46,097 nt of DNA, from assembly GCA_023261645.1 (NCBI GenBank), contig JAHFOO010000002.1:63189-109285 (forward strand). The letters are read 5' to 3'. This DNA comes from Candidatus Moraniibacteriota bacterium. GTDB lineage: Bacteria > Patescibacteriota > Minisyncoccia > Moranbacterales > UBA1568. This document shows, in pieces, positions 25,938-35,877 of this stretch; position 1 is the stretch's first letter; each line of letters opens with the position of its first letter. The notes under the pieces were generated by a model. That model searched no databases. It was not told the origin of the DNA and saw only the letters and a program-made list of their open reading frames with translations. Made by a program: the position numbers and the translations under genes.

Positions 25938-26762
25938 TTATTCATAATGTGGTAACATTTTCCCTCGATATTTCCAAAAATATCGTAGAGCACTCTTGAT
26001 ATGATACCAGGTTAATTTGTTGAAGAGAAGCGATCTGAGGAATCCTCCTCGTGCACTGCCTTTGGCATGGTAGTGATAAACGAAAGCCTCCGGATAATAG
26101 ACCACTTGATAGTCATTTTCCCAGAAACGACGGCACCAATCGACGTCCTCCATATACATAAAAAACTGATCATCCATAGCTCCGACTTTTTGGACAGCTT
26201 CACGAGTGACGAGCATCGCCGAACCGATGACCCAATCCACACTTTTCGGAACAGCGTGATCGTATCCTTTCATCATAAACCAGTCCAGATGCTTCTTGGC
26301 GAAAGAAAATCGTGCGAGCCACGTCCGTCGATAGAGGATGGTCTGTGGACGATAAAAACGATAGCAACTCTGCTGAAGTGTCCCGTTGAAATTCAATTGT
26401 TTCGGAGCGAGCAGTCCGATGGTCGGATGTTCCTTGATATAATGAAGCATCTTCGGCAGAGCATCCTCAGTCAGAATGATGTCGCTATTGATGAGAAAAA
26501 TATACTTCCCACACGCTTCTTTGAGAGACGTATTTACCAACGTTTTGAAACCGACATTCTTTTCAAATGGAAAAAAACGTACCTGTGGAAATTCTTCCCG
26601 CATCAACATCTCAGTATCCTCTTCTGTCGCGCTATCAGTGACGAGAACTTCAAAACTGATGGAAGTGTCTTTCAAGTGCTCAAAGATAGACCCGAGACAG
26701 AGTTTGAGCAGCTCCGGACTCCTGTATCCGTTGATAGCGATAGTCAGCTCTACGGTATCCAT
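25938..26762 (-). CDS. family 2 glycosyltransferase
   Basis: INSDIILTEDAL, DWVIGSAMLVTREAVQKVGAMDDQFFMYMEDVDWCRR. Confidence 0.9.
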   Translation of the reverse strand: MDTVELTIAINGYRSPELLKLCLGSIFEHLKDTSISFEVLVTDSATEEDTEMLMREEFPQVRFFPFEKNVGFKTLVNTSLKEACGKYIFLINSDIILTEDALPKMLHYIKEHPTIGLLAPKQLNFNGTLQQSCYRFYRPQTILYRRTWLARFSFAKKHLDWFMMKGYDHAVPKSVDWVIGSAMLVTREAVQKVGAMDDQFFMYMEDVDWCRRFWENDYQVVYYPEAFVYHYHAKGSARGGFLRSLLFNKLTWYHIKSALRYFWKYRGKMLPHYE

Positions 26763-26783
26763 AACAGCTCACTTTTACGGCAT

Positions 26784-27998
26784 TTATTGATTGAGCGAGT
26801 TCTGGAAAAGTTCGTGGATACGATCATAGTTATCACCGCGTGGCAAGAGAATATAACCGGACTCAGGCTTCTGTGCCGGTGCATAGAGCAGACCTTCCTC
26901 AGAATCCTCCAAGACTTTCTGATTTATTTTCACTTCACCCATCTTTTGGTACACATCGAACAGTCGTTTCATCTCCCACGCCTCCATATTCGTACTCACA
27001 TTGTTTCCCAAACTATCCAGAATGGTATTTATTTTCGAAAAATCCGTCAGCGTACCGAGAGAGAGGGCTTTGGTACGGATGAGATTGATGACATCCTGTT
27101 GGCGACGCGCGCGTGCGAAATCACTCGTGGCATCGCGAGAACGGACATAACAGAGAGCTTTATCACCATCGAGAGCATTGTCTCCGGCAGGCAATTTGAA
27201 ATCTCCACCACATTCCATTTCACTGATTGCAACAGTGGTCTTTTTTTCGAAACAGAGGTCATAGTGCCTGTAATACACCGATCCATTTCTTCTTGTGCCT
27301 TTCTTCACTTCGACATTGCCGGAAGGAACGGTATAACGGACGAGATCACAGCGAGCTGTCAATCCACGGAATTGTACGCCTTCTTCAAACGGTTGATCGA
27401 GATGCACCGTCACACCGCCGACAGCATTGACCAGATCCTTGAACCCTTGGAAATTGAGCGTGATGGCGTATGGGATATCCAGACCGGTCACCTCTCCGAC
27501 GATCGTCCGCATATCTTCGATACCGCCTTTATGAAGTGCTCGTTCTTCTCCGAGAGCATAGACGGCATTGATCTTTCTTTGTTCATTACGACCGGGAACA
27601 GTCACATACGTATCACGAGGAATTGAGATAAGAGAGACTCTGCTCGTATCAGTATCGTCTGTTTTCGGGTGTATGGAGAGAACCATAATGGTGTCAGCCA
27701 AAAGTCCTCCGCCTTCCACGCCTTCTCCACGCATACCGAGCAGAAGGATATTGACACGTCCGGCATCTTCTCCGGAAAGTTTCTTTTCTACGCCTGGAAG
27801 AGAATTCAGAAGACTACCAAAAATATTTGCATTCCCTTGGGATATTTTATTCAAAGTGAAACCGGTCTTCCAGACGAAAACTCCTCCCGCAAGAAGCAAG
27901 AGAACCAAGAAGAACAAGACGATACGCCACACACGATGCTTGCGAGGAATGACCGTTCTTTCTGCAACTCCGGTGTTATTTTTTTTGAAAAACATCAT
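26784..27998 (-). CDS. LytR-CpsA-Psr (LCP) family protein
   Basis: NILLLGMRG...DTIMVLSI, SLISIPRDTYVTVPG, INAVYALGE; N-terminal TM. Confidence 0.92.
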   Translation of the reverse strand: MMFFKKNNTGVAERTVIPRKHRVWRIVLFFLVLLLLAGGVFVWKTGFTLNKISQGNANIFGSLLNSLPGVEKKLSGEDAGRVNILLLGMRGEGVEGGGLLADTIMVLSIHPKTDDTDTSRVSLISIPRDTYVTVPGRNEQRKINAVYALGEERALHKGGIEDMRTIVGEVTGLDIPYAITLNFQGFKDLVNAVGGVTVHLDQPFEEGVQFRGLTARCDLVRYTVPSGNVEVKKGTRRNGSVYYRHYDLCFEKKTTVAISEMECGGDFKLPAGDNALDGDKALCYVRSRDATSDFARARRQQDVINLIRTKALSLGTLTDFSKINTILDSLGNNVSTNMEAWEMKRLFDVYQKMGEVKINQKVLEDSEEGLLYAPAQKPESGYILLPRGDNYDRIHELFQNSLNQ

Positions 27999-28033
27999 AG
28001 ATACCAAAGATACTAATGAATTAAATTTTTTTC

Positions 28034-29194
28034 TTACCTTCTTTCTGACGCGGATAATTTTTTGTATGTATCAAAAAGAAAAAGAGCGCTCTTCTCCCAA
28101 GAAAAGAGTTTTATTCTCTCATTTCCGGCTGATCGCAGTTTTTCTCTCACTTCCTGATGAGTACAAAGAGTATACAACATTTCCTCGAAGTGAGCAATAC
28201 TCGTGGGGTCGAAATACACCGCTGCTTCACCGCCTATTTCCCGCAAGCTCGGGATATCAGATGAAGCTACGGGAACAGATTGACTCATCGCTTCCAAAAG
28301 CGGGATACCGAAACCTTCATACAGTGATGGAAATGCGAACACTTCCGCCAAACGTATCACTCCTGGCAGATCATCTTCATCGATGAATCCGGGGAAAAGA
28401 ACGCTTTCCCTCACTCCTCGCGAAACGATCATCTTCTCGATGTTTCTGTCCGTGTGATGAGCATTTTTATTACCGACAAGAACGAGGTTCATCTGGGGTA
28501 AACGTTTCTGCAAGAGAGCGAACGCATCGATGAGAAACGGGATATTCTTCCTCGGCTGAAGTGTTCCGACAGAAATGATGAAGTGTTCCGGCAACCCATA
28601 TTTATTTCTGAGAGCGTTTTCTTTCTCCGTATCCATTCTGTTCTTTTCCAGGAATTCTTCCCCGATTCCATTATGGATCACAACTATCTTTTCTTCCGGT
28701 ATTTTATAGTATTTGATGATCTCATCTTTGGTGAATTGTGATGGAGCGATGATCAGATCGGCCCTCCTCAGTGATCGCGGTATGAGAAGTGCCAGAAAGA
28801 ATCGATCAGACCAGCCGATCAATTCCGGGTAAGCACAGAACGACACATCGTGGATGTGCGTGATGATCTTCGTACGTCTCGGTGAGAAAAATGGCAGGAT
28901 ATACTGAGTATGGAAGATATCTACCTTGTTCTGAAAGAGATATCTCGGCAGAACAAAAAAATTCCATACAAAACGGTTTTGAGCGGAAAGGGAAATGATT
29001 TCAACGTTGTTTTGCCCGATACAGTCGAGACGAGCATAGAGCGATGCGATTTTCGTCGGCAGAGTCTCATCTGTCAGCAAGAGATAGCGATTGACAGTGT
29101 CAATTTTCAAAAGCTCCTTGGTCAAATGAAAGAAAACCGCCTCATCGCCGGTGCGTTTTTTCCCCAGAAGTCGGATATCTATTGCAAAAGTCAT
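28034..29194 (-). CDS. family 4 glycosyltransferase
   Basis: SVGTLQPRKNIPFLIDAF, LVGNK, FPSLYEGFGIPLLEAMSQSVPV. Confidence 0.92.
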   Translation of the reverse strand: MTFAIDIRLLGKKRTGDEAVFFHLTKELLKIDTVNRYLLLTDETLPTKIASLYARLDCIGQNNVEIISLSAQNRFVWNFFVLPRYLFQNKVDIFHTQYILPFFSPRRTKIITHIHDVSFCAYPELIGWSDRFFLALLIPRSLRRADLIIAPSQFTKDEIIKYYKIPEEKIVVIHNGIGEEFLEKNRMDTEKENALRNKYGLPEHFIISVGTLQPRKNIPFLIDAFALLQKRLPQMNLVLVGNKNAHHTDRNIEKMIVSRGVRESVLFPGFIDEDDLPGVIRLAEVFAFPSLYEGFGIPLLEAMSQSVPVASSDIPSLREIGGEAAVYFDPTSIAHFEEMLYTLCTHQEVREKLRSAGNERIKLFSWEKSALFLFDTYKKLSASERR

Positions 29195-29195
29195 T

Positions 29196-30782
29196 TCAGT
29201 TATGTTTATCCTGATGTGTTATCGAAAAGAGTGCCATACAGAAAAAGAAAAATCCGAGGAAAAGGCCGGCGTTGAAAAGATTGAAAAGAGTGAGCGTGAC
29301 AAAAAGCGATGCGAATATGGTGGCGATCGGTGAATACTCTTTTATACTCTCATAGAGCCATCGCATACCGAGGCCAAACCAGAAAAATACAAACGCCACA
29401 AGTCCGGCGATCCCGGCACCGAGCCATATTTCCAGGAAAATATTGCTCGCATTGAGTCCTGCCCCTCGTTCATCCGTACCCAAAAGAGGAGAAATATTTC
29501 CGAATCCGACACCGGAAATCGGATGCTTTTTTAGAATATTCATCACTTTGGCATAAATATCGCTTCGAATATGGACATTCGGATCGTCGCGATACACCGT
29601 AGAAACAAATCTTCCAGCCGCTACTTCCGTCGAAACCTCCTCAAGGAGAATGTGTCGACAGTGGGAGAGAGACAGTTGATCCAGACTCTCGATTTTTTCG
29701 GGTAGGACAGGTAAAGAGGAATCCTGATCACAAGCGACGGTTATCTTTTGTTCGCCGGTCGCGGTACTCTTACTACGATCCAGCAGATCGAACGGACTCA
29801 GTCCGGAAAAATACACCAGGAAGAGTGCGAGAAGAAATGGTGTGAGAATGAGGAGCTTCGTCTGAAGCATCTCCATCAGCACGACTCGGTTCTTTTCGAT
29901 CAGCGCTCGCCATACTTCCTTTTGCCATGCGAAGATGAGCAGTACCGTCACAATACCGAAAAATGCAGCCAACCATGCACTTCGACTGACCGTGATGATC
30001 AATGCTACAAATCCGAAGAAGAGGAACACAGAAAAAAGAGATCGGAAGATACGCGAGAGGTTTTTCTCTGAGGCGATGAGTCCGCTGAGGAGGACGATGA
30101 CGCTTACGAGATACCCACCGAGCCAATCTGCTTCGGCAAATGTCGAATTGGGACGACCAGCCATCACCTCGAAACTTTCCGAACCATTCAGAAAAAGCAT
30201 ATTTTGTATGATGGCATAGAGAGCGACGACAAAAAAAGATGAGAAGACAAATGGAAGCAACATCTGTGCATCTTCATCGGTACGGACGAAAACTCGAGTG
30301 ATGAAATACAGAAGAACAAAAGAGAGCAAGATGACAGAGAGTTTCAGTGATGATGATGGATGTTCGCCGCTCATTATCGCCGACAAGAAAGCGCTCCCAC
30401 CAAAAACAAGAACGCTTATATCCCATCTGCTTAGTACGAATTTTTCTACAGGAAAACGTTTGAACGCGTATCTGATGATGAGTGCCGACGTAAGAAGTAT
30501 GAGAATGAACTGATACGGGCGAAGCGTGAGAGGGAGATTCCCTGGTGCAATGTTGATTATTTCATATGGCAACATCCCGACGAGGAGAAGGAATGTCCAA
30601 CCTGGACGATACAGTGCGAAGAGCAAACCGACAAAGGAGAAAAAAACAAAATTCACACTCTCGAGTGGCAATACCGACGTATGGGAAAGAATGATAAGAA
30701 TGATGCCCGCAAACACATTCGCAAAGATGAGCAACCATTTGTTGCTACTCCATCCGAAAGGCAGAGAAACCTGAGTAGTCAT
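29196..30782 (-). CDS. O-antigen ligase/polymerase-like multi-TM protein
   Basis: Many TM helices; SRSAWLAAFFG and HPISGVGFGN motifs of Wzy_C/O-antigen ligase family. Confidence 0.85.
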   Translation of the reverse strand: MTTQVSLPFGWSSNKWLLIFANVFAGIILIILSHTSVLPLESVNFVFFSFVGLLFALYRPGWTFLLLVGMLPYEIINIAPGNLPLTLRPYQFILILLTSALIIRYAFKRFPVEKFVLSRWDISVLVFGGSAFLSAIMSGEHPSSSLKLSVILLSFVLLYFITRVFVRTDEDAQMLLPFVFSSFFVVALYAIIQNMLFLNGSESFEVMAGRPNSTFAEADWLGGYLVSVIVLLSGLIASEKNLSRIFRSLFSVFLFFGFVALIITVSRSAWLAAFFGIVTVLLIFAWQKEVWRALIEKNRVVLMEMLQTKLLILTPFLLALFLVYFSGLSPFDLLDRSKSTATGEQKITVACDQDSSLPVLPEKIESLDQLSLSHCRHILLEEVSTEVAAGRFVSTVYRDDPNVHIRSDIYAKVMNILKKHPISGVGFGNISPLLGTDERGAGLNASNIFLEIWLGAGIAGLVAFVFFWFGLGMRWLYESIKEYSPIATIFASLFVTLTLFNLFNAGLFLGFFFFCMALFSITHQDKHN

Positions 30783-30785
30783 ATG

Positions 30786-31967
30786 TTACTTCGTTATGAG
30801 GGCTGAAATTTTCTCTACGGTTTTCTCCCAGCTGAATAGCAATGTCTGTAAAGCACCCTGAGAGATGAGCGTTTTGCGTAGTACTTCATCGGAGATGAGA
30901 CACTTCATCTGATGTGACATCGTATCGACATCTTTCGGATCCGTATACAAAACAGCCTTGCCACCGACTTCGGGGAGCGATGATGTATCAGAAGAGAGCA
31001 CCGGCGTATGCATACACAACGCTTCGAGTACCGGAAGACCGAATCCTTCATACAGCGATGGGTAGACAAAGAAAAGCGATCCGGAATAGAGTGCCGGCAG
31101 ATCTTCATCCGGTACGAAATCCAAAAGTTTCACATCTTTCTCCAACTGCAGTGTCTGTATCAATCCTACCACATCGGTCGCCAATTTATTTTTCGTATCG
31201 AAAATTTTCCCGGAGATGACGAGGATCGGCATTTTTGTCTCAAGTGAAATCGAATGGCTTTTGATCATTTTCGCATACGCAAGGAGAAGCGTTCCGGTAT
31301 TTTTCCGGATTTCCAACCCTCCGCCATGATAGATGTAGCCTGGCATCAAATCATATTTTTTCAAAACCGCCGAAACCTTTTCTGGAGAAATCGTATTACG
31401 GAATTGCGGATTCACATCGAGGGGAACGACTGAAATTTTTTCTTGCGCGATATTGAGTTCATTCATCAGATCCTTTTTCGTGTTTTCCGATATGGTCACG
31501 ATACGGTCTGATAGGGCTATCCCCTGCTCTACTCTCTTCCAATAGATTCTCTGACGGGCATTCTTCTGATATTCAGGAAAAATATGCGGGATGATATCGT
31601 GCACCATCATTATGTGCCGTACTTTCTCCTGCTTCTTGTCATATCTCGATTGAAAGACGGTCGAACTCTGATAGAGGCTCAAAAATACATCGCACTCGTC
31701 TTTTTCCGCGAGAAAGGCCACGTGTCGTTCCCATAATATCTTTCGGAATATATCATCGCGTTTCCAGAACGGAAGAAAAGTACGGATATGAAAATTTTCT
31801 GGTAACGGAAAATCCAATTCCGGCTCCTCTTCGCAATACAAAAAAATCTCGTGTGTCTGCGTCAGATATCGAGGGTGAGAAATGAGTGTCCGCAAAACGT
31901 TCTCCGTCACCTGTCCAATTCCGGTTCCAGGCTTGCGCAAAAAAGAGACATTGATTCCGATTTTCAT
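30786..31967 (-). CDS. family 4 glycosyltransferase
   Basis: YIYHGGGLEIRKNTGTLLLAY, FVYPSLYEGFGLPVLEAL. Confidence 0.92.
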   Translation of the reverse strand: MKIGINVSFLRKPGTGIGQVTENVLRTLISHPRYLTQTHEIFLYCEEEPELDFPLPENFHIRTFLPFWKRDDIFRKILWERHVAFLAEKDECDVFLSLYQSSTVFQSRYDKKQEKVRHIMMVHDIIPHIFPEYQKNARQRIYWKRVEQGIALSDRIVTISENTKKDLMNELNIAQEKISVVPLDVNPQFRNTISPEKVSAVLKKYDLMPGYIYHGGGLEIRKNTGTLLLAYAKMIKSHSISLETKMPILVISGKIFDTKNKLATDVVGLIQTLQLEKDVKLLDFVPDEDLPALYSGSLFFVYPSLYEGFGLPVLEALCMHTPVLSSDTSSLPEVGGKAVLYTDPKDVDTMSHQMKCLISDEVLRKTLISQGALQTLLFSWEKTVEKISALITK

Positions 31968-31974
31968 ATATCCA

Positions 31975-32577
31975 TTATATCAGAGTTTTCGTTTCAATTT
32001 GTTTTTTGAATTCCTCGAATACCTTCCTCAGTTCGAGAGCGATCGGATGTGTGAGACGACTGCAGATGATTTCCGTCGTTTCAGTGTAGAACCACAACAT
32101 TTTTTCTCTATTCGTTCGGAATTGCTCCCAAACAGTCTCACCGTGTATCTGAAATTCATCCAGGAACGAGCGCATATTATGAATTTTGTCGGCTGCCGCC
32201 ACGAGGAGCGCTTCTTCGCTATCATCTCTCAAATATCTCAGATATCCCTCTTTTCGTGCACGCCAAGAACTCGCTCGTTTGTAAGGATGCTCTTTTTCTT
32301 CTTCCGTGTACGCCTCTGTCACTTCTTTCACGATGTGACAGACACGCTCACCGAATGCTGCACGCAGTTTCTCTTCCGTATACTGCGGTACGTCTTCGAG
32401 CGTATCGTGGAGGAGTCCGGCGATAATCACATCCTCATCATCGCTGTAATGAGCAAGAAGGAACGCCACGGCATATGGATGGACGATGTATGGGACATCA
32501 TTCATCTTGCGTTTCTGATGCTGATGAAGGATCGTCGCCAAAACGATTGCCTGTTCGATTCTTTTGGTGAGAAACAT
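31975..32577 (-). CDS. HD-domain phosphohydrolase (RelA/SpoT hydrolase-like, stand-alone)
   Basis: VPYIVHPYAVAFLL, AGLLHDTLEDVPQYTEEKL, VAAADKIHNM. Confidence 0.88.
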   Translation of the reverse strand: MFLTKRIEQAIVLATILHQHQKRKMNDVPYIVHPYAVAFLLAHYSDDEDVIIAGLLHDTLEDVPQYTEEKLRAAFGERVCHIVKEVTEAYTEEEKEHPYKRASSWRARKEGYLRYLRDDSEEALLVAAADKIHNMRSFLDEFQIHGETVWEQFRTNREKMLWFYTETTEIICSRLTHPIALELRKVFEEFKKQIETKTLI

Positions 32578-32681
32578 ACGGAAGGTAAAAGCGTAAAATT
32601 ATATACCCCAAGTATAGCCTTTTTCAGGAAAAAATCATACCGGACATTTCTCGACACCAGCCGGATAGAATGGCACACTTC

Positions 32682-32724
32682 ATAGCCAGACATTTTTTAA
32701 CAAAGGTGTCTGGCTATTTTTTTA
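32682..32724 (+). terminator. strong terminator-like hairpin
   Basis: ATAGCCAGACA (32682-32692) / TGTCTGGCTAT (32707-32717) then TTTTTTT. Confidence 0.8.
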
Positions 32725-32759
32725 TGTTATTATAGATTCATAATAAAAAATCTACTCGT

Positions 32760-33218
32760 ATGACTCAGAAAAAATATTCCAGAAACATTCAGACAGTTAT
32801 TGATATCCTTCGTAATGAGGTGTCAGGAGATACTCGTTCAGCTTTGAAAAAAATGACAAGTGACTACACTATGACTTGGGTTTATGAAACTCAAGATGGT
32901 TCTCTTTTTCCGAAAACAGCTATTTCCAAAGATGTCGATCTGAACGATACTTATGTCACCAAAGGGCGAAAATATGAGATTATACACATTGCAGAAGCAA
33001 AAAATATCGTCATTGTAGAACTCATTGAATCTTATCCTGATCCTGAAACGAAAAAAGTATATCGTACTCCTCTTGTTCTCGTTCTCGAAATGAAAAATGG
33101 AAAAATCAAAACAGGACGACACTATTGTGATCCGCGACTCTCCTATCGATATCTTACTTCCGTTCAGACAAAAAAAGCCTTTGAGGGGAAGGAAAAACCA
33201 CTTCTGGTAATTGAATAA
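32760..33218 (+). CDS. hypothetical protein, possibly NTF2/SnoaL-like fold
   Basis: ORF; IVIVELIESYPDPET...YRTPLVLVLEMKNGKIKTGRHYCDPR resembles NTF2-like strands. Confidence 0.55.
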   Translation: MTQKKYSRNIQTVIDILRNEVSGDTRSALKKMTSDYTMTWVYETQDGSLFPKTAISKDVDLNDTYVTKGRKYEIIHIAEAKNIVIVELIESYPDPETKKVYRTPLVLVLEMKNGKIKTGRHYCDPRLSYRYLTSVQTKKAFEGKEKPLLVIE

Positions 33219-33337
33219 CGAAGAACCGCAAGGCGGTGTTTTTAAACGTTCGTTCATTTGCCAATAAAGCATTTTTTCCGTACAATATGAAGGAAGTATT
33301 GGGCTGTCCGTTATTTTATTTTTTTGAAAAGGTTTTT

Positions 33338-34624
33338 ATGGCTCATTATGATTTGAAGACGGTAGCGGTTATCGGGCTCGGTTATGTAGGACTCCCCTTG
33401 GCTGTACGTGCCAGTGAAAAGAAGTACGTTGTTGTCGGATTCGATGTGGATGAGAACAAGGTGAAGGCACTCAAAGCCGGCAAACGCATCTGGAAAGACG
33501 CTTATCTCGCAGAAAACTTCTCGAAGTATCCATTCAAGGCTACGACCGAAGAAAAAGACATCGCTTCTGCAGATATTCATATCATCTGCGTCCCGACACC
33601 GGTCGACACCGCTCATCACCCTGATCTCGGTCCGGTCATCGGCGCCTGCGAGATTGTGGCTACCCAGACGAAGAAAGGGGCGCTGGTGATTCTCGAATCC
33701 ACTGTCAATCCATACGTCTCCGAAGAAATTGTGCGACCGATTTTCGAAAAACACGGATTTACTGTTGGCAAAGATATCTTCATCGCTCATTGTCCGGAAC
33801 GCATCAACCCGGGAGATCCGAAATGGAACGTCACCAACATCCCCCGCGTGGTAGGATCATTCGACAAGCAGGGACTCGAGATGTCACTCCAGTTCTATCG
33901 CAGTATCGTGGATGCTGATATCCGTCCGATGAAAACTATTCGTGAAGCAGAGGCGGTGAAGATCCTCGAAAACTCTTTCCGTAATATCAACATCGCTTTC
34001 GTCAATGAAATCGCTCGGTCTTTCGACAAGCTCGACATCGATGTCAAAGACGTGATTGATGGAGCAGCTACCAAACCATTCGCCTTTATGGCGCACTATC
34101 CTTCCTGTGGTATCGGTGGTCACTGCATCCCTGTCGATCCTCATTATCTCGTCGAACGCGCCAAGGCATCAGGCTTCGATCATGAATTTCTGAAATTGGC
34201 CATCAAGACCAATGACGAGATGCCGGAATACACCGTTGAGCGACTCCAAGACGCACTCAATGAAAACAGAATGCCGATGAAAGGCACGACTGTCGGCGTA
34301 CTCGGTCTTTCGTACAAAGCCAATGTAGAGGATATGCGAGAATCTCCATCATTCGAAATCATCAAACATCTGAAAAAACATTACTCCAAAGTGGAGACTT
34401 TCGATCCGTATGTGAAAGCAGAATCAAGTATGAAATCTCTTGAGGCCATTCTGAAGAAATCACAGGCGATTATTATCGCAACCAACCATCAAGAGTTCAT
34501 TGATACGATTACTCCCGCTCTCCTCAAAAAATATGGTATCAAGGCCATTGTTGACGGAAAAAACTGCCTTGACAGAACAGCTTTCAAAAAATCAGGCATC
34601 GTTTATAAAGGTATCGGACGATAA
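33338..34624 (+). CDS. nucleotide-sugar dehydrogenase (UDP-sugar 6-dehydrogenase, WecC/WbpA-like)
   Basis: VAVIGLGYVGLPLAV, YPSCGIGGHCIPVDPHYL, VGVLGLSYKANVEDMRESP. Confidence 0.93.
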   Translation: MAHYDLKTVAVIGLGYVGLPLAVRASEKKYVVVGFDVDENKVKALKAGKRIWKDAYLAENFSKYPFKATTEEKDIASADIHIICVPTPVDTAHHPDLGPVIGACEIVATQTKKGALVILESTVNPYVSEEIVRPIFEKHGFTVGKDIFIAHCPERINPGDPKWNVTNIPRVVGSFDKQGLEMSLQFYRSIVDADIRPMKTIREAEAVKILENSFRNINIAFVNEIARSFDKLDIDVKDVIDGAATKPFAFMAHYPSCGIGGHCIPVDPHYLVERAKASGFDHEFLKLAIKTNDEMPEYTVERLQDALNENRMPMKGTTVGVLGLSYKANVEDMRESPSFEIIKHLKKHYSKVETFDPYVKAESSMKSLEAILKKSQAIIIATNHQEFIDTITPALLKKYGIKAIVDGKNCLDRTAFKKSGIVYKGIGR

Positions 34625-34630
34625 CATACT

Positions 34631-34879
34631 ATGTTTTCAATTCTCAAACTTATCATTTGGTTGGCCGGCGTTTCAGTTATCGCATATTTCGCCCTCCCTT
34701 ATTTCGGGTATGAGGTGAATATGAATTATTTCGCCGAGCGCAAAGTCGCTTGTCAGGAAAAGCTCAGCCAGTGCCAAAAAGACCTCGTCCAAAGCGGTAT
34801 CCAAGGAGCAAAAGAAAAATGCAATTTCCAGTGTGTCGATCCGAAACTGCTCATCAATAAATCAGAGAAAACACAATAA
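34631..34879 (+). CDS. small single-TM protein with twin-Cys pairs
   Basis: N-terminal TM; CQEKLSQC...CNFQC; between sugar dehydrogenase and glycosyltransferase. Confidence 0.6.
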   Translation: MFSILKLIIWLAGVSVIAYFALPYFGYEVNMNYFAERKVACQEKLSQCQKDLVQSGIQGAKEKCNFQCVDPKLLINKSEKTQ

Positions 34880-34902
34880 ATTTTAAACTATACATCGAAC
34901 GT

Positions 34903-35853
34903 ATGAAACTCATCGTCAATATACCAGCCTACAACGAGGAAGCAAAAATCGCGGAAACCATCCATCGTATCCCGAAAACATTCGATGGTATCGACGAAGT
35001 GCTTATTCAAGTTGTCGATGACGGTTCTGTCGATGATACCGTAAAGAAAGCCAATGAAAGCGGAGCGCATATCGTGATTTCACACGATGGCAATCGTGGT
35101 CTTGGTATGATGTTCCGGACAGCTCGTGAAAGCGCACTCGAGAATGGTGCCGATATTCTCGTGAATATAGATGCTGATGGTCAATTTGACCCGAATGATA
35201 TTCAAAAGATGATCAATCCGATTCTCGATCACGAAGCTGATATGGTGATAGCCGATCGCTTTTCAGAGAGTAGTGCCACGGATATTCCTTTCTTGAAAGA
35301 TAAACTGAACAGACTCGGTGCCTGGATTGTCGGACGAGCTCTCGGGAGACCGATTGTCGATCTCACATGCGGATTTCGCGCTCATAATCGTGAAACGCTC
35401 CTCCGCTTGAATGACCCGGTAGGTTTCACCTATACGCAGGAAACCATCATCGATGCTATCGGAAAAAACCTGAAACTTCTCTGGATACCAGTCGAGGTGA
35501 CATATTTCGAGAATCGTAAATCACGCGTGGTGAAAACCGTATGGAAATATGTCAACAACAGCAGTCGCATCATCATCAAAGCCTTTCGTGATATCCGTCC
35601 GATGAAATTTTTTGCAACACCGGGCATCATTCTTATCCTTCTCGCTGTTATTCTCCTCACCATATTCTTTGGACTTTATTTTCCGGATATGAAAATCGCT
35701 CCGTATAGGAATTACCTGTTCGCCTCTGCTATTTTCTTCCTTATTGGCCTCCAATTGGTCATCTTCGGTCTCATCGCTGATATGGTGAAGGGATCTCGAA
35801 TATTGAATGAAGAAATCCTCTACCGTATGCGTGCTGAAAAATACAAAAAATAA
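34903..35853 (+). CDS. family 2 glycosyltransferase (DPM1-like) with C-terminal TM helices
   Basis: IVNIPAYNEEAKIAETI, VVDDGSVDDTV, VNIDADGQFDP. Confidence 0.92.
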   Translation: MKLIVNIPAYNEEAKIAETIHRIPKTFDGIDEVLIQVVDDGSVDDTVKKANESGAHIVISHDGNRGLGMMFRTARESALENGADILVNIDADGQFDPNDIQKMINPILDHEADMVIADRFSESSATDIPFLKDKLNRLGAWIVGRALGRPIVDLTCGFRAHNRETLLRLNDPVGFTYTQETIIDAIGKNLKLLWIPVEVTYFENRKSRVVKTVWKYVNNSSRIIIKAFRDIRPMKFFATPGIILILLAVILLTIFFGLYFPDMKIAPYRNYLFASAIFFLIGLQLVIFGLIADMVKGSRILNEEILYRMRAEKYKK

Positions 35854-35877
35854 TTTTCCATAGAAAGAAGAAATTAC

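Noticed and set aside
26067-27626. 519-aa + strand ORF
   Set aside because: Fully antisense to the well-supported GT2 and LCP genes; low-complexity codon shadow with no domain.
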